Shown one piece after another: positions 48,801 to 58,612 of a DNA stretch of 64,000 nt (position 1 is its first letter; every line of letters starts with the position of its first letter). Origin of the DNA: Trichopria drosophilae. Taxonomy: Eukaryota; Arthropoda; Insecta; Hymenoptera; Diapriidae. Under the pieces are notes generated by a model. The model had not been told where the DNA came from and ran no database searches. It worked only from the letters and a program-made list of their open reading frames with translations. The position numbers and the translations under genes are program-made. The stretch is taken from NCBI GenBank assembly GCA_030407085.1, contig CM059583.1:207078001-207142000 (forward strand), given 5' to 3'.

Positions 48801-51800
48801 CTCCGGGAATACTGTTGGTACGCAGTCTTGCCAAGTTGGTGACATTGGTTTGTTGCCTTTGTAGCCCTTCAACGAGAAGGAAGCGCAAATCGTGCAGTGG
48901 GGAACCTGAGAACTCCAGTAATGGTTGAAAGCTTGGACCTGTTCGCGACTTGGTATATTCGGATAAACCATCGCTGCAATATGTTCCGGGAATGCCGAGG
49001 ACGCACACACCGGTTCGGATTTCGCCAGCTCCAAGGGTTCCGATTTGACCGTAACCGTAGACATCGACTGCGGTGACAGCAACGGTACCGGTATTGCATT
49101 TAACGACATCGCCACTGGGTTTTGCGCTACCGGCGGGCTGGGGGGCAGCACCGTCGGTTCGGACACTACCGGAGTCGTATTCTGCGCTACCATTGTCGAG
49201 TCTGGTGCCACCATATCCGGTGCCTCCATTGTATTCGTTGCTACCATTGTCGTATTCGCTACTTCCGTCGTCGAGATCGGAACCGCCGGTTTCAGTGTCG
49301 GATCTTCCGGCATGGATGCGGGAATGTCAGCAATCGCAAATGTCGACTCCGCAGCAGCTTGCGCCATTGGAGGAGGAGTAACCGGGACTGCCGGAACCAG
49401 TGCCATTTTGTTTTCGTCAAGTACCACGTTAGCAATCGACAAATTCAGTCCCTGTGGATTCTCGACAATTTCCCAATTGCTGTCTCGTGATTTGCGCTTG
49501 ATGGAGAGACTCTTAGTTTCCCGCGGCACCGCCGTAACGGTAGCAAGATTCGTTAATGGATTGTCGATGGGTTTACCGGTTACCAACTTCATCTCGTCGA
49601 ATTTCGGCACCTTTACCGCCTTCATCTTCAGCTTCCTGGGAGTCGCCTGTTTCCTGGAGGAACTAGACGGACTGGTCATCGGGGACTTCGCTGGCGACGA
49701 ATCCGGAGTCTTTTTTGGAACTAGCGTGATGGATACTTCGTCGTGGAAGAGATTCTTCTTCAACGACTTAAGAAGAGGAATAGCAATAATATCGACAGTC
49801 CTCGGACTTTCGAAAGAAGTAACGATTTTAGTCTCCGCGTGAACGTTACCAGGAGGCGCCATCTTCGAAGCATCGAATATCGGTGGCTGAGGGATTCGCG
49901 ATTCCGTTGCAGAAGTCTTTGGTCTTTTGGGAATTTTGGATACGCCATTTGCATCGGTGAATGGTCCCGCGCCGTTCATCTTCTTTTCCTTCATTTTCTT
50001 TCCTTGTAAAATCAGCGGCTTTTTCCTCATTACCGGTCGCAATGGCGGGGGGATGTCCTCGGCGTTGTAAGGTTTATTCATCGCGAAGTTCGGGTGACCC
50101 TTCAAGTTGAAGTGTGACGAAGTTGAAGCATTAGTGAGATTCATTGGGACGTACATTGATTGTGGCGAAACGCTGGCGCCGTTGGATGTCGACGTCGTAT
50201 TCGGCTCTTCCTTTGGAACCACGCAAGTCAGCTGATTAGTATTGGCGATTAGTAAACTGGGAATCTTCTCCGGTTTCTTATCGACTTCGCTGCCGAAGTA
50301 TCTTGGTTGGCCGTTAATCTGCCAAAACTTCTTCGTAGCAGTCATGGTCGCCAAGTTGGCGGGTGGTTTGATGTCTCCTTGCAATGTCTTCTCCAGACCT
50401 AACTTTGCCCGTTGATTTGACAACGATTGACTGCACTGGAACGGAATCGTGGCATTGTCATGCAGAGCCTCGAAACTGGGCAACTGTTCCGTCTTGATTC
50501 CTGCGTAATCGAATGCTGGAGCAGTCATTGTCGACTGTAAAATGATATTGCTCGGTGTCAACTTTGGCTTCTGTAGAAGGTTCCACGGAGTCGAAACGCC
50601 ATTCTCCGCCGCGTAATTCGTCTCGTTGTTTTGGGACAAAGCCTCGACCGGTTTCAAATTTGGCATCGTGCGTTCTTCTTGACCCTCGGACGGTATGTTG
50701 AATACCGGAGGCTTGATCAGGTCCTTCCTAGAGTACGTGATCAGCTGTTTGTTTTTTAGTTTGTGTTTGGAACTTGAGCGATGCAGAGCACTTTGGACGA
50801 TTTTAGCCGGTAATTTCCCAAGCTTCTGCAGTTGCTTCTTCACCTTCTTAATCCTTTGCTGACTAGTTATGATCTTATCGTTTAGGGATAGTTTATTCTT
50901 CGTCGTAGAGCTCACTTCGTCGTCGCTCGGCATTACGACAATTCTTATAGGAGTCTCGTTAGCAATCAGTTCAGATGTTACCGTATCGATCGTTGACTTG
51001 AAACTCGCTGTGTGACCAGCTACCAATTGTCGCTGAACCGTCAGATCTGAGACATCCAGAGGCTCGTTCAGACTGAGGAGCGGCAACTGCTCCGGAATCA
51101 CGCTACCTTTGCGCCTCCCACCTTTACCCGGTTTTAGTTTATCCTTAATCTTTTTGTGTTCGCCGTGCTTCGCGTGTTTCTTTCGTTTCTTCGACAATTT
51201 TTGTATATCCAGCGGATTTGTTAGCAAAATCGTGGACTTATCCACATCGTTCAAAAGTTCAGTTGGATTTTCCGTTAGGTTTAGGGCGCTACTCGAAACT
51301 GACGAATCAATTTCAGTTTTGATTTCGGGTGTCGTTGGATCCATTTCTTCAAACTCGGTTTTGGGTGTAAGCATGCCGTCAGGGGGACTTCCGACCGTAA
51401 TTTTCACGACCGGCGGTTTCGATCTGTTGTATTTGCGTTTGACACGTTCTTCTTTAATGGTCTGTTGTTGCTGCTTCTTCTTTCGTTTGCGACTCTTTTT
51501 ACGGTTGTACCCATCGTCGTAAACATTAGCTTCATCTACGTCTGTAAAAATTATAGCGAAATAACAAATTAATACACCGAGGACTAAAATAGATAACTAA
51601 CTTATTTGGAGTGATGATTATTACTCACCCATTTCACCCGCTTTAAGCCAAATGTCCTCTAAAACTTCCAACTGCTGTTCGTCAGGTTGATCCTCGGACT
51701 CCTCCAACTCCAAATCTTGCAAGACTTTTTTCACGTCCGCAGGAATGTCAGGTGGAAGCATTGTACTAATATTAATGTCTGCTTCTGCAGATGCATCAAT

Positions 51801-54800
51801 TGTGTACTTCTTACGATGTATGGTGTGTCGTTTATTTTTTGGCACCGTGTCGGACCCCTGTGGTTGATCACTTCCACTACACATAAAGTCTATTGGAGAC
51901 GGCATGGGTGCCGCTGACAACCTCGGATCTTCCGGATGAGGACCAATGTCTTCTCCGCGTAACCACAAGTCATATCTGAATGTAAAATATTTGCATAGTA
52001 GAAGACATTTAAGAATTAAGAAGAGTTAACATTTTTAAACAAAAAATCACTTTTATCACATAAACTACAAATCATAAAAAAACTTACCGATCTGGTTGAA
52101 ATCTTTTGACGAATGTGTGCATTGAAATTTTCACCATGTCTTTGCTACACGTACACTGTGTGGCTCTCTTTCCATACTCTACCCACCTCTGGGTAGCAAA
52201 ATTAGTCGACTCGGCGCAATTGAAGCCGTGATTAAAACCAGCATGATACCCGTAAGGAAAGGTAATCATGATCTCTCCAGCTTCTTGCGTAATCTATTTA
52301 ATTAAGCAGCGAATTAGCTAAGGGCTAAATGTAACGTCTATAAAAAGGCCAAATGGTAATGGCCGTGTAAATGAGGCTATAAATTACGAATTTATGGGAT
52401 AACGGATTCCAAGAGACATTTTCATTGTTAAAAGATCCATTATGGCGAATTAATGTTAAAAATGTCCTGATTTTCTGGTTAAATTTTTAACTTGAGTTTT
52501 TATGTTGTTGTTTACAAACACAATTTTTATGCTCCAGAAAAGTAATATCAGCATCTTAATTTTATGGGTTTTATTTAATGGTTGTGTATAATCAAAGTTG
52601 GATGTTGACCTATATTGTTAATGCATAAAAATCTCATTTGCGACTTTTAAACTAATGAAAATACTAAAAAACCGATTACAAGAGATCCTTATTTCATTAT
52701 GTGTGTTACAAAATTCGATCGGGATCTTAAAATCGTGTCATAAGTAAAGTAATATTAAATAGATTAGTTAATATATCCTTAGGTAATATGTTAAATCAAC
52801 TTTGTTACATTACGTTAATTGTTTGAAATTGTAAATGATAAAGTGCCACAACAAACATTTTTTTTTTAATCTTGGATGTAAATAAGTATTATCAAGTTAT
52901 AGGATTAAAGAGTTATTAAATTGGTGATAATGTATGTACAAATGGTACAAGGATGATGACTTTAGCAGTTTTAGATCTTTTTCTGGTGTTTTTGAGGTTA
53001 TGTCAAAATCTTTAAGTGGGGGAGACAAAAGTAGATTCCATTTCAACGGAAAAATACATGGGAACATCATATTGACATCCACGACTCCGAATTTTTTTTT
53101 TTTGGGCCTATGTAGTGAATCAACGATTTCAATTTTACGTATATCATGCTGCAACACTTGTACGATAATTGCAAAACGAATTGTTTAGTGTTTGAATGAT
53201 AATTCTGACGTTATACAATGCAATTATAGATTCATTAATAACATAAGTCAACATGGTTTTGTTTTTGGGACGTTGTGGGTCATTCCCGACGTAATTTTCA
53301 TAGAATCCGAATCCGAAGTCAGAAGTGACCCATCATGTCAGGATTTTAAGATATTTGAGGTTATGTAATGAAAAACGCGTTTTTTGCTATTTTTGAGGTT
53401 ATGTACACAAGACCCGACATTTTTGGAAGTATTTCCTTTCATTGGATCATACGATACTACGCTTTTTCTTTAATAGGAGTGGCGCAGAATTCCATTACGA
53501 CTTTTCTTCACAAAGATACGCCAATTTGAAATTACGATGTACGTGTAAACAAATTAACCTTGAAATGCTTCTGGAGAACAAGCTCAAGGTCAAATTCATT
53601 GTCATGAAATCTATATAAATATAAACAACTATATGAAATGTAGATATTTATAACTAAAAACACGTTTCAATATTGTGAATGTATTTTTGATTACTTTTTT
53701 ATACTTTATTGTTTATTTAGCCATTTTAAATCCGCCTTATTGGCAAGGCTTCAAAAAATGCGTTTTTCGAGTACATAACCTCAAAAATCAATTCTGACTT
53801 CGGGTTCGGATTCTACGCACCCGATTACATCGAAAACGATCCACAGCTTTCCCAACAACATACAAGACCCCCTTTTTTGTAAGTGGCTGTCACAAATTTT
53901 GTTCTTGAATGTAATTTCGATAAATCAAATACAAATAATTATATCTCAGTGCACAATAAACATATAATGCGTGTCTCCCACATTACGAAAGATGGTCTTG
54001 AATCAAACCTACATCAACCTCTGTTCTTTTAACGGAAAGAATAGGCAAAATTTGCCCAATAATTTAAAAAAAAAAAAAGAAGAATAACGAAAAAGACATG
54101 AAAATTCCAGAGAAAAAAACTCCTCTAGAAAAGATCTCGTGGGGACAACACCGCGGCTCGCCGGCATTGCTGTCAATATATTACTACTGATTTTAACAAC
54201 AAGACAGTGGTCGAGCGTGCTAAATGCACGAACTTCCAAACAGCGCACTGGGGTTCGAATCTCGGTCAGGGTCAGTAAAAATAATTTTTTTTTTAGCTTT
54301 CTCGCGTTTTTAAATTGAATGAATAATTTTTTCATACTAAAATTGAATTATTACGATGGGTTTTATTGGAAATTAACAAAATTAAATTGGTTTTAAACCG
54401 GGCTTATGACCTACCAGAATGTTTATAAAAATTGCATTAGATCTTAAAATGCTATAGGAAGATCTCTAAACATTTCTAACACCTTGCGTGTAATCACTTG
54501 GATTCCCAAACGTTAGGCTTTGTTAAAACATCTATAATCTCAACTAGTAATAATATTAACAACAAAAAAGAAAAAAAGATAAAAAATAAAAAATGAAAAA
54601 TAAAAAATAAAAAATTTAAAAAATGTTTTCATACTGTTCACAAATATTTATAAAATATTTTAGAAACTTGGTATTTTTCGGTCATTATACTTAAGTGGAA
54701 CAATAATAAATATTGTAAACAATAACGTAAATAATTGCATAACTGTAATATAAGTTCAGTGGACATTAATAACTATTATTTTAACCAATTAACTCCCAAC

Positions 54801-57358
54801 GGCCACTTCTTCTTGCGTCAATTTCAGTACAGTATTTCATATCAAAATCGAAGTTAACAAAAATTGAGAGGTACATATCCTACTATTTTCGAGGTCGCTC
54901 TTCAAGATTCCGAGGTCAAAATTGAGTTTCGGCCATTAGGAATTCCAATATGGCGCCGAATTTGAAAAAAATGTCAAAAAAATTGGGAAATATTTATTCT
55001 TACCAATTTTTTTCGAGCCCTTAGAATATTGGGATTCTATTGAAACTCTGAATAAAGGTGAATAAAATACTTCAATTTTAAGGAAAAATTTTACTTTTAT
55101 ACACTTCATCATTCTAACGACCTCAAAATGGCCGCAACAGTGAAAATGTCTTCAAATTTCCTGGACGCTCTAACTCAAAACTACGAGCCTTATTTAAAAA
55201 ATGATAAGAATGAAAAGTTCTTAGAATTTACCCAGAAATATCACGGAATTTTTTTAGATTTTTTTTATGACATTTGGGGATTTTTTTAAAATTTTTTCTT
55301 TAAATTGTAATTTGTTAACGAAAAATTATGAAAAAAATGTACTGTATTCTCTAATGAATTTTTAGAATTTTTTGTTCTTTGCAATTTCTTCCAAATGTTG
55401 ACAGTTTTCGAGAAAAAAAAATCCTATGCCATAATATTTAAAATTCATTTTCTCAAAAATTATCAACTTTCGGAAAAAATACAAAGGAGAACAAACTCTT
55501 AGAATTCATGAGAGAATACAATACATTTTTTTTCATAACTTTTCGAAAATAAATTACAATTTTGAAAAAATTAAAAAAAAAAATTCATTACAAAAATCTA
55601 AAATAATTCCGTGATATTTCTAGATGAATTCTAAGAAATTTTCATTCTTATCATTTTATTAAAAAAGATCGTTGTTTTTTGAGTTAGAACGTCCAGAAAA
55701 TTTCAAAGAAATTTTCATTGTTGCGGCCATTTTGAGGTCGTTGGAATGATGAAGTGTATAAAAGTAAAATTTTTCCTTAAAATTGAAGAATTTTATTCAC
55801 CTTTATTCACAATTTCAATAGAATCCCAATATTCTAAGGGCTCGAAAAAAATTGGTAAGAATAAATATTTCCCGATTTTTTTGACATTTTTTCAAATTCG
55901 GCGCCATATTGGAATTCCTAATGACCGAAACTCAATTTTGACCTCGGAATCTTGAAGAGCAACCTTAAAAACAGTAGGATATGATGACGCTGAACCCAGC
56001 AGCAGATTCGCAGCAGCGGATTCGATAAAACTATGGTTTTCAGCCATTAAAATGGCCAAAAACAGATTGTTTGTTTAAAATTTGTCCAAAAATGTTTAAA
56101 TGCAAGTAATTTTTAATAAGAAATTATCCATTTTCACAGTTTTCCTGAATCCGCTGCTGCGAATCCGCTGCTAGCTTCAGCGTCATTAGGATATGTATCT
56201 CTTAATTTTTGTTAACTTCCATTTTGATAAAAATACTCGATTGAAATAGAAGAAAGAAGTGTCCTTTATGAACCTGAAACTAGCCCACACTTTTATAATT
56301 TATCCTTTTTTATATTTCTATTACGCCTGTATTTTAAGTATTTTTCATAAATTTAGTGTTGCATATGGGCCTTTAATTGTTAGGAACCCCTGAGGTATTC
56401 ATACACTATTCTTCTTTGGTCCACGAGAACTGTGGGCTGGAAAGTATGGGCTAGTTTCAGCCTCATGTGACCTCTGGGCGTTAAAGGGTTAATTTATGTA
56501 ACCAGAAACAAGCATTTTACTATTGAGAATGTTAAAAAATATCCCTGTAATATGTGTGTCATTAGACTGTCAACTAGTACGTACCTTATCACAAGGTATA
56601 GAATACTGTTTCAGTATCTGGGGTGAAATCAGTGACATTTTGTGTCGAAGGAAGGCTTGACAGCTCTGGTAGCTTGATGGGAAGAAACCACTGGCGAGTC
56701 GTTCCAGCCTCCTGCCATGCTCCGGAGGTATCGCATACCACGTTTTTGGTGCACCAAAGTGCAAATAATTGATCGAATACAGATCCATATCTTCCGTGTG
56801 CCAAGCAAATGTCGTCTTCCACATTCCAAAATACAAATAAGCGGTGTTTACACCGTCGATGGAGATTCCGTAATCCTTGTTCACATAATCCAGGATGGTT
56901 CCAAGGTGGTTGATGTTCCATTTTGTGACATCCGGGTCGGTCAACGAGCCAGAAACATCGGCACCATAAATCGGTGCCACGTAGGTTATATTCTTCCAAT
57001 ATTTCCTTTCGAGGTCCTCGTAGTCAAAATGTTTCGGAGTGTTATAGCGATCCGAATTTGCGAGTTTTTCGTACTCTTTCACAGTCATTGACTTTTTCTG
57101 GATGTTGATCTGTTGGTACAAGCCCTGCTTGCCGGTAACCACTTGGCAAATCGGTGCTGGAATCGTAATATCCAGCTTGTCGATATCGTAACCGCCCTTC
57201 CTGGGTACCCATTCTGGCGGTGGGATCACTTTAGCTATTCCTGCCTTGTGGGCTCCTTGACTTTCCATATACTGGATATATTTTGAGAAATCCTTGAATT
57301 CCTCGTAGGTTGGTCGGAAGACCTGTATGCGGGGAATCCCGCTCGAAGAGCTGACCAT
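33694..57358 (-). CDS. Kdm4: Kdm4, JmjC histone lysine demethylase with double PHD and double Tudor (nine exons)
   Basis: Lysine demethylase 4 family: Fe(II)/2-oxoglutarate dioxygenase that removes methyl groups from histone H3 (H3K9 and H3K36 in characterised members), in the nucleus. Nine exons join in phase to 1657 residues. JmjN spans about 10-52. JmjC spans about 140-305 with iron ligands His187, Glu189 and His275, and with Tyr131 matching the substrate-site tyrosine. The structural zinc ligands Cys233, His239, Cys305 and Cys307 are present. A basic, Pro/Ser-rich linker spans about 330-1320. The PHD/extended PHD block spans about 1320-1522 with regular Cys/His pairs. A double Tudor spans about 1530-1645, ending [11 protein letters not shown]. 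This is the long, vertebrate-like architecture; Drosophila Kdm4 proteins are much shorter. Introns are unusually rich in palindromic transposons. Confidence 0.93.
34397..34510 (-). CDS. Kdm4: Kdm4 exon 8 (second Tudor)
   Basis: The acceptor TTATTCAG precedes 34510; the donor is ACG|GTGAGT. It encodes [20 protein letters not shown] and onward, phase 0 at both ends. It supplies the start of the second Tudor barrel. Confidence 0.88.
34928..36243. mobile_element. 1.3-kb palindromic TTAA element (piggyBac-like MITE)
   Basis: TTAA flanks at 34924-34927 and 36244-36247. The ends are CCCATTAAGGCCCAGACGG and CCGCCTGGGCCTTAATGGG. The two halves are near-complete inverted copies around a centre near 35586, each about 650 bp, so the whole element can fold into one hairpin. 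The arms carry ATGGCGCC words. There is no coding frame. It lies in the Kdm4 intron between exons 7 and 8. Confidence 0.85.
36248..38596. other. Kdm4 intron, no gene seen
   Basis: AT-rich. The word ATGTCGGATTAGTC occurs twice in the same orientation (about 36467 and 37527). A single TTAA-CCCTTTACTACTTC, which looks like an unpaired TTAA-family end, lies near 37737. Confidence 0.4.
39553..40772. mobile_element. TIR element inserted in the foldback arm
   Basis: The ends are CATGGTGGCCGC and, inverted, GTGGCCACCATG. Inside both ends come CCCTGACTTTTCCC / TTTCCCTGACC words and their reverse copies. The interior is AT-rich with no transposase frame. No clear target duplication was found, so the exact ends are approximate. 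Confidence 0.6.
41422..41452 (+). ncRNA. Hammerhead-ribozyme-like core (weak)
   Basis: CTGAAGA, then a stem-loop with GGCA/TGCC arms, then GAAAC. This follows the CUGANGA-stem II-GAAA order of hammerhead cores and resembles tails seen in retroelements. Stem II is offset by one base, and I cannot define helices I and III, so activity is doubtful. Confidence 0.2.
41908..42093 (-). CDS. Kdm4: Kdm4 exon 7 (first Tudor)
   Basis: The acceptor GTGTTTTCAG precedes 42093; the donor is ATT|GTAAGT. It encodes [20 protein letters not shown] and YYKAKVLSI..., including the aromatic [11 protein letters not shown] strand typical of Tudor. Phase 0 at both ends. Confidence 0.88.
42148..42823. mobile_element. 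TTAA-type palindromic element filling a Kdm4 intron
   Basis: The ends CCCTTTGCGACATACG and GTATGCCGCAAAGGG are inverted copies next to TTAA (42144-42147 and, with one extra T, 42825-42828). Inside are inverted ATGGCGGAC blocks. Its right edge is 24 bp from the donor of exon 6. Confidence 0.75.
42853..43152 (-). CDS. Kdm4: Kdm4 exon 6 (extended PHD)
   Basis: The acceptor TTTTGCAG precedes 43152; the donor is GAG|GTAGCT. The 100 codons encode [15 protein letters not shown]..., [24 protein letters not shown] and FHLSCG. These give the Cys/His zinc ligands of the second PHD finger. Phase 0 at both ends. TTAA-type elements lie within about 40 bp on both sides. Confidence 0.9.
43465..43829. mobile_element. 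TATATA-rich MITE with CCCGGG ends and TA target
   Basis: It opens TA-CCCGGGAAAAATGGATTA and closes AACCATTTTTTCCCGGA-TA. The interior is a palindrome of ATATATAATT words with a shared inner word, GGATTTTGGCCGTATATAA. It belongs to the same family as the elements at 59794-61181. Confidence 0.8.
44223..45492. mobile_element. 1.27-kb palindromic TTAA element (nested)
   Basis: TTAA at 44219-44222 and 45493-45496. The ends are CCCGTTTCGTCCTGAAATG and CATTTCAGGACGAAATAGG. The halves are inverted copies around about 44858. The interior holds the family's inner module with GAATTCTAAGA and TTTTGTTCTTTGCA words, and ATGGCGG words near the arms. It is nested in the 43193-48502 composite. Confidence 0.82.
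46175..47432. mobile_element. 1.26-kb near-perfect palindromic TTAA element (nested)
   Basis: TTAA at 46171-46174 and 47433-47436. The ends CCCATTAAGTCCTGAATGG and CCATTCAGGACTTAATGGG are exact inverses. The arms pair over about 600 bp around a centre near 46803 with very few mismatches, so the insertion is young compared with its neighbours. The word AAAATGGCGGCCCAAA occurs in both arms. No coding frame. Confidence 0.87.
48532..48714 (-). CDS. Kdm4: Kdm4 exon 5 (first PHD)
   Basis: The acceptor GATGTTAG precedes 48714; the donor is GCG|GTAAGT. It encodes [19 protein letters not shown] and [14 protein letters not shown], the CxxC...HxxC...CxxC pattern of PHD. Phase 0 at both ends. Confidence 0.9.
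48786..51541 (-). CDS. Kdm4: Kdm4 exon 4 (long linker, start of PHD block)
   Basis: The acceptor TTTTTACAG precedes 51541; the donor is TGG|GTAAGT at 48785. About 918 codons without a stop. The sequence starts with a basic run ([14 protein letters not shown]), passes through Pro/Ser/Thr-rich, apparently disordered sequence with VSPQS and PVAQN-type runs, and ends [18 protein letters not shown], the first zinc ligands of the PHD block. GC is far higher than in the introns. A 265-codon open frame on the other strand (49045-49842) is its shadow. Confidence 0.9.
51629..51975 (-). CDS. Kdm4: Kdm4 exon 3 (post-JmjC)
   Basis: The acceptor TACATTCAG precedes 51975; the donor is G|GTGAGT. It encodes [20 protein letters not shown] through to IWLKAGEMG, acidic in its second half ([20 protein letters not shown]). 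Enters in phase 2 and leaves in phase 1, matching its neighbours. Confidence 0.9.
52088..52293 (-). CDS. Kdm4: Kdm4 exon 2 (end of JmjC)
   Basis: The acceptor TTAAATAG precedes 52293; the donor is CG|GTAAGT. It encodes [20 protein letters not shown] and onward, with the third iron ligand (His275) and the zinc pair CTC (Cys305, Cys307). Ends in phase 2. Confidence 0.92.
52294..54202. other. Kdm4 intron 1, right-hand part as read on +
   Basis: Intronic DNA, no gene seen. An inverted pair, AGAATCCGAATCCGAAGTCAG at about 53304 (first 20 bases counted) against its reverse near 53790, with TTGAGGTTATGTAC words, marks a decayed TIR element at about 53300-53815. A frame at 52934-53188 has no recognisable product. 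Confidence 0.45.
54203..54274 (+). repeat. tRNA-derived SINE-like segment
   Basis: It has a box A-like GTGGTCGAGCGTGC and a box B GGTTCGAATCT (54252-54262) at tRNA spacing, followed by GTCAGTAAAAAT and a T-run. The acceptor, anticodon and T stems pair poorly, so this is not a working tRNA gene but a tRNA-derived repeat or pseudogene. Confidence 0.5.
54793..56265. mobile_element. Palindromic TTAA-family element in Kdm4 intron 1
   Basis: TTAA at 54789-54792. The left arm (54793-55425) is repeated inverted from 55425 to about 56265, apart from a 203-bp insertion plus 9 bp of target duplication in the right arm. The arms carry ATATGGCGCCGAAT and AAAATGGCCGCAA words and the family inner module. 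The right terminus is degraded; a TTAA after AAAGGG at 56489-56492 may be the old end. Confidence 0.72.
55984..56186. mobile_element. 203-bp MITE with 9-bp target duplication
   Basis: The terminal inverted repeats are ATGACGCTGAA and TTCAGCGTCAT, followed inward by imperfect copies of CAGCAGCGGATTCG. The direct repeat TAGGATATG flanks it at 55975-55983 and 56187-56195. A 9-bp duplication is typical of Mutator-like elements. The insertion interrupts one arm of a palindrome, and the other arm keeps the uninterrupted site (ACATATCCTACT near 54884). Confidence 0.88.
56585..57358 (-). CDS. Kdm4: Kdm4 exon 1 (start, JmjN and most of JmjC)
   Basis: ATG at 57358-57356; the 258 codons end AAG|GTACGT in phase 0. 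It encodes [20 protein letters not shown], JmjN, then [20 protein letters not shown] (His187, Glu189) and SCQAFLRHK (Cys233, His239). The start fits the known KDM4 N-terminus, where JmjN begins about ten residues in. The sequence upstream is AT-rich and may include a 5' UTR intron. Confidence 0.93.
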
Positions 57359-57896
57359 TTTTATTCGTAATTTATCTTTTTAACTGTTCAAAATTACATC
57401 GTTATCTATTAGTCAATACACGATTAAGTCACTAGCATTTTATAACAGAATACTATGCACTGCCAACTGTAGAGATTTCCATCCATCAAGTTTAACTTCA
57501 CACTTCAATTGGAAGACGGTTATATCCTAAAACAGAAGAGAATTTTACAATATTATTACATTTTTCAAGTCTGTTAAATCAGAATTTTTTATATTTTTAT
57601 AGCTACCGATTTGTATCAGGACCAATAATCATTTAACTTAATAAAATTTCCCAAAAATACTCAAATGGTAATTTCATGCCAAACTGACTTATTTGTCAGC
57701 GACCCCAAAAATCCCAAGTAACAAATTTTATTGAAATTCCTTTTTTGGAAAACTTGTCCTGTCCGCCATTTTGAATTTCATATGGAAATAAGATAAAATA
57801 AATATTATGAAACGTTTATCGATGATAATCGTGAGAAAACTTGTTATCATCGCTCAATATGAGCTACAAATGTCAGATTTCTGGAGGTTAATAGGT
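57359..57896 (-). other. Upstream of Kdm4; 5' UTR and possible promoter
   Basis: AT-rich, no clear TATA/initiator pair. A CTCTACAG acceptor-like word near 57470 (- strand) could end a 5' UTR intron. Confidence 0.3.
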
Positions 57897-57900
57897 TTAA

Positions 57901-58608
57901 CCCTTTAAGGCCCAGCGCCAAAGATCCACAAACTTATATTACTTTTCACAAAAAAATAGTAGTGAAATAAATCTACAACAATCTTATAATTATAACTATA
58001 TTAAAAAAACATGTTTTTGCTAAGGGTTGTTAAAAAAATTAAAAATTGTTAAATTACTTCAAGTAAGGCTCATGAATTTAGTTTTTCAAAATTCAAAATG
58101 GCGGGCGACTTTTTTAAAATTTCATTGGATTCACTTGAAATTCGTTACTCGGAGGTTTATGGGGTCGCTGATTACGATTCTGATGTTAGTTTTTCAAAAC
58201 TCAAGATGGCGGATCCAATATGGCGGACGAAAATATTGAAAATTGAACGAGGCTCATGAAAATGACTACTCGGGGGTTTTCGGGGTCGCTGATTACGAAT
58301 CTGATGTTATTTTTTCAAAACTCAAGATGGCGGACGAAAATATTGAAAATTGATCTAGACTCGTGAAAATTACCATCAGATTAACTGAAAAGAGACAAAT
58401 TAACGTCAAATTCGTAATCAGCGACCGCATAAACCTCCGAGTAACAAATTTCAAGTGAATCCAATGAAATTTTAAAAAAGTCGGCCGCCATATTGGACCC
58501 GCCATTTTGAATTTTGAAAAACTAACATCAGATTTGTAATTAGCGACCTCAAAAAGTGTAGAATATGACGAAAATCGCATCACTTAAAAAGATTCGGGCC
58601 TTAAAGGG
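57901..58608. mobile_element. 0.7-kb TTAA element (piggyBac-like MITE)
   Basis: TTAA at 57897-57900 and 58609-58612; ends CCCTTTAAGGCCC and GGGCCTTAAAGGG. The interior has direct and inverted copies of a module with CAAAATGGCGG, GGGGTCGCTGATTACGA and TCTGATGTTA words. No coding frame. Confidence 0.83.
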
Positions 58609-58612
58609 TTAA

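Noticed and set aside
49045..49842. 265-codon open frame on the + strand, rich in Gly, Thr, Val and Ser
   Set aside because: It lies antisense within Kdm4 exon 4, whose codon structure produces it; low-complexity product, no domain.
54203..54274. Functional tRNA gene
   Set aside because: The A and B boxes are good, but acceptor, anticodon and T stems pair badly, so it is called a tRNA-derived repeat.
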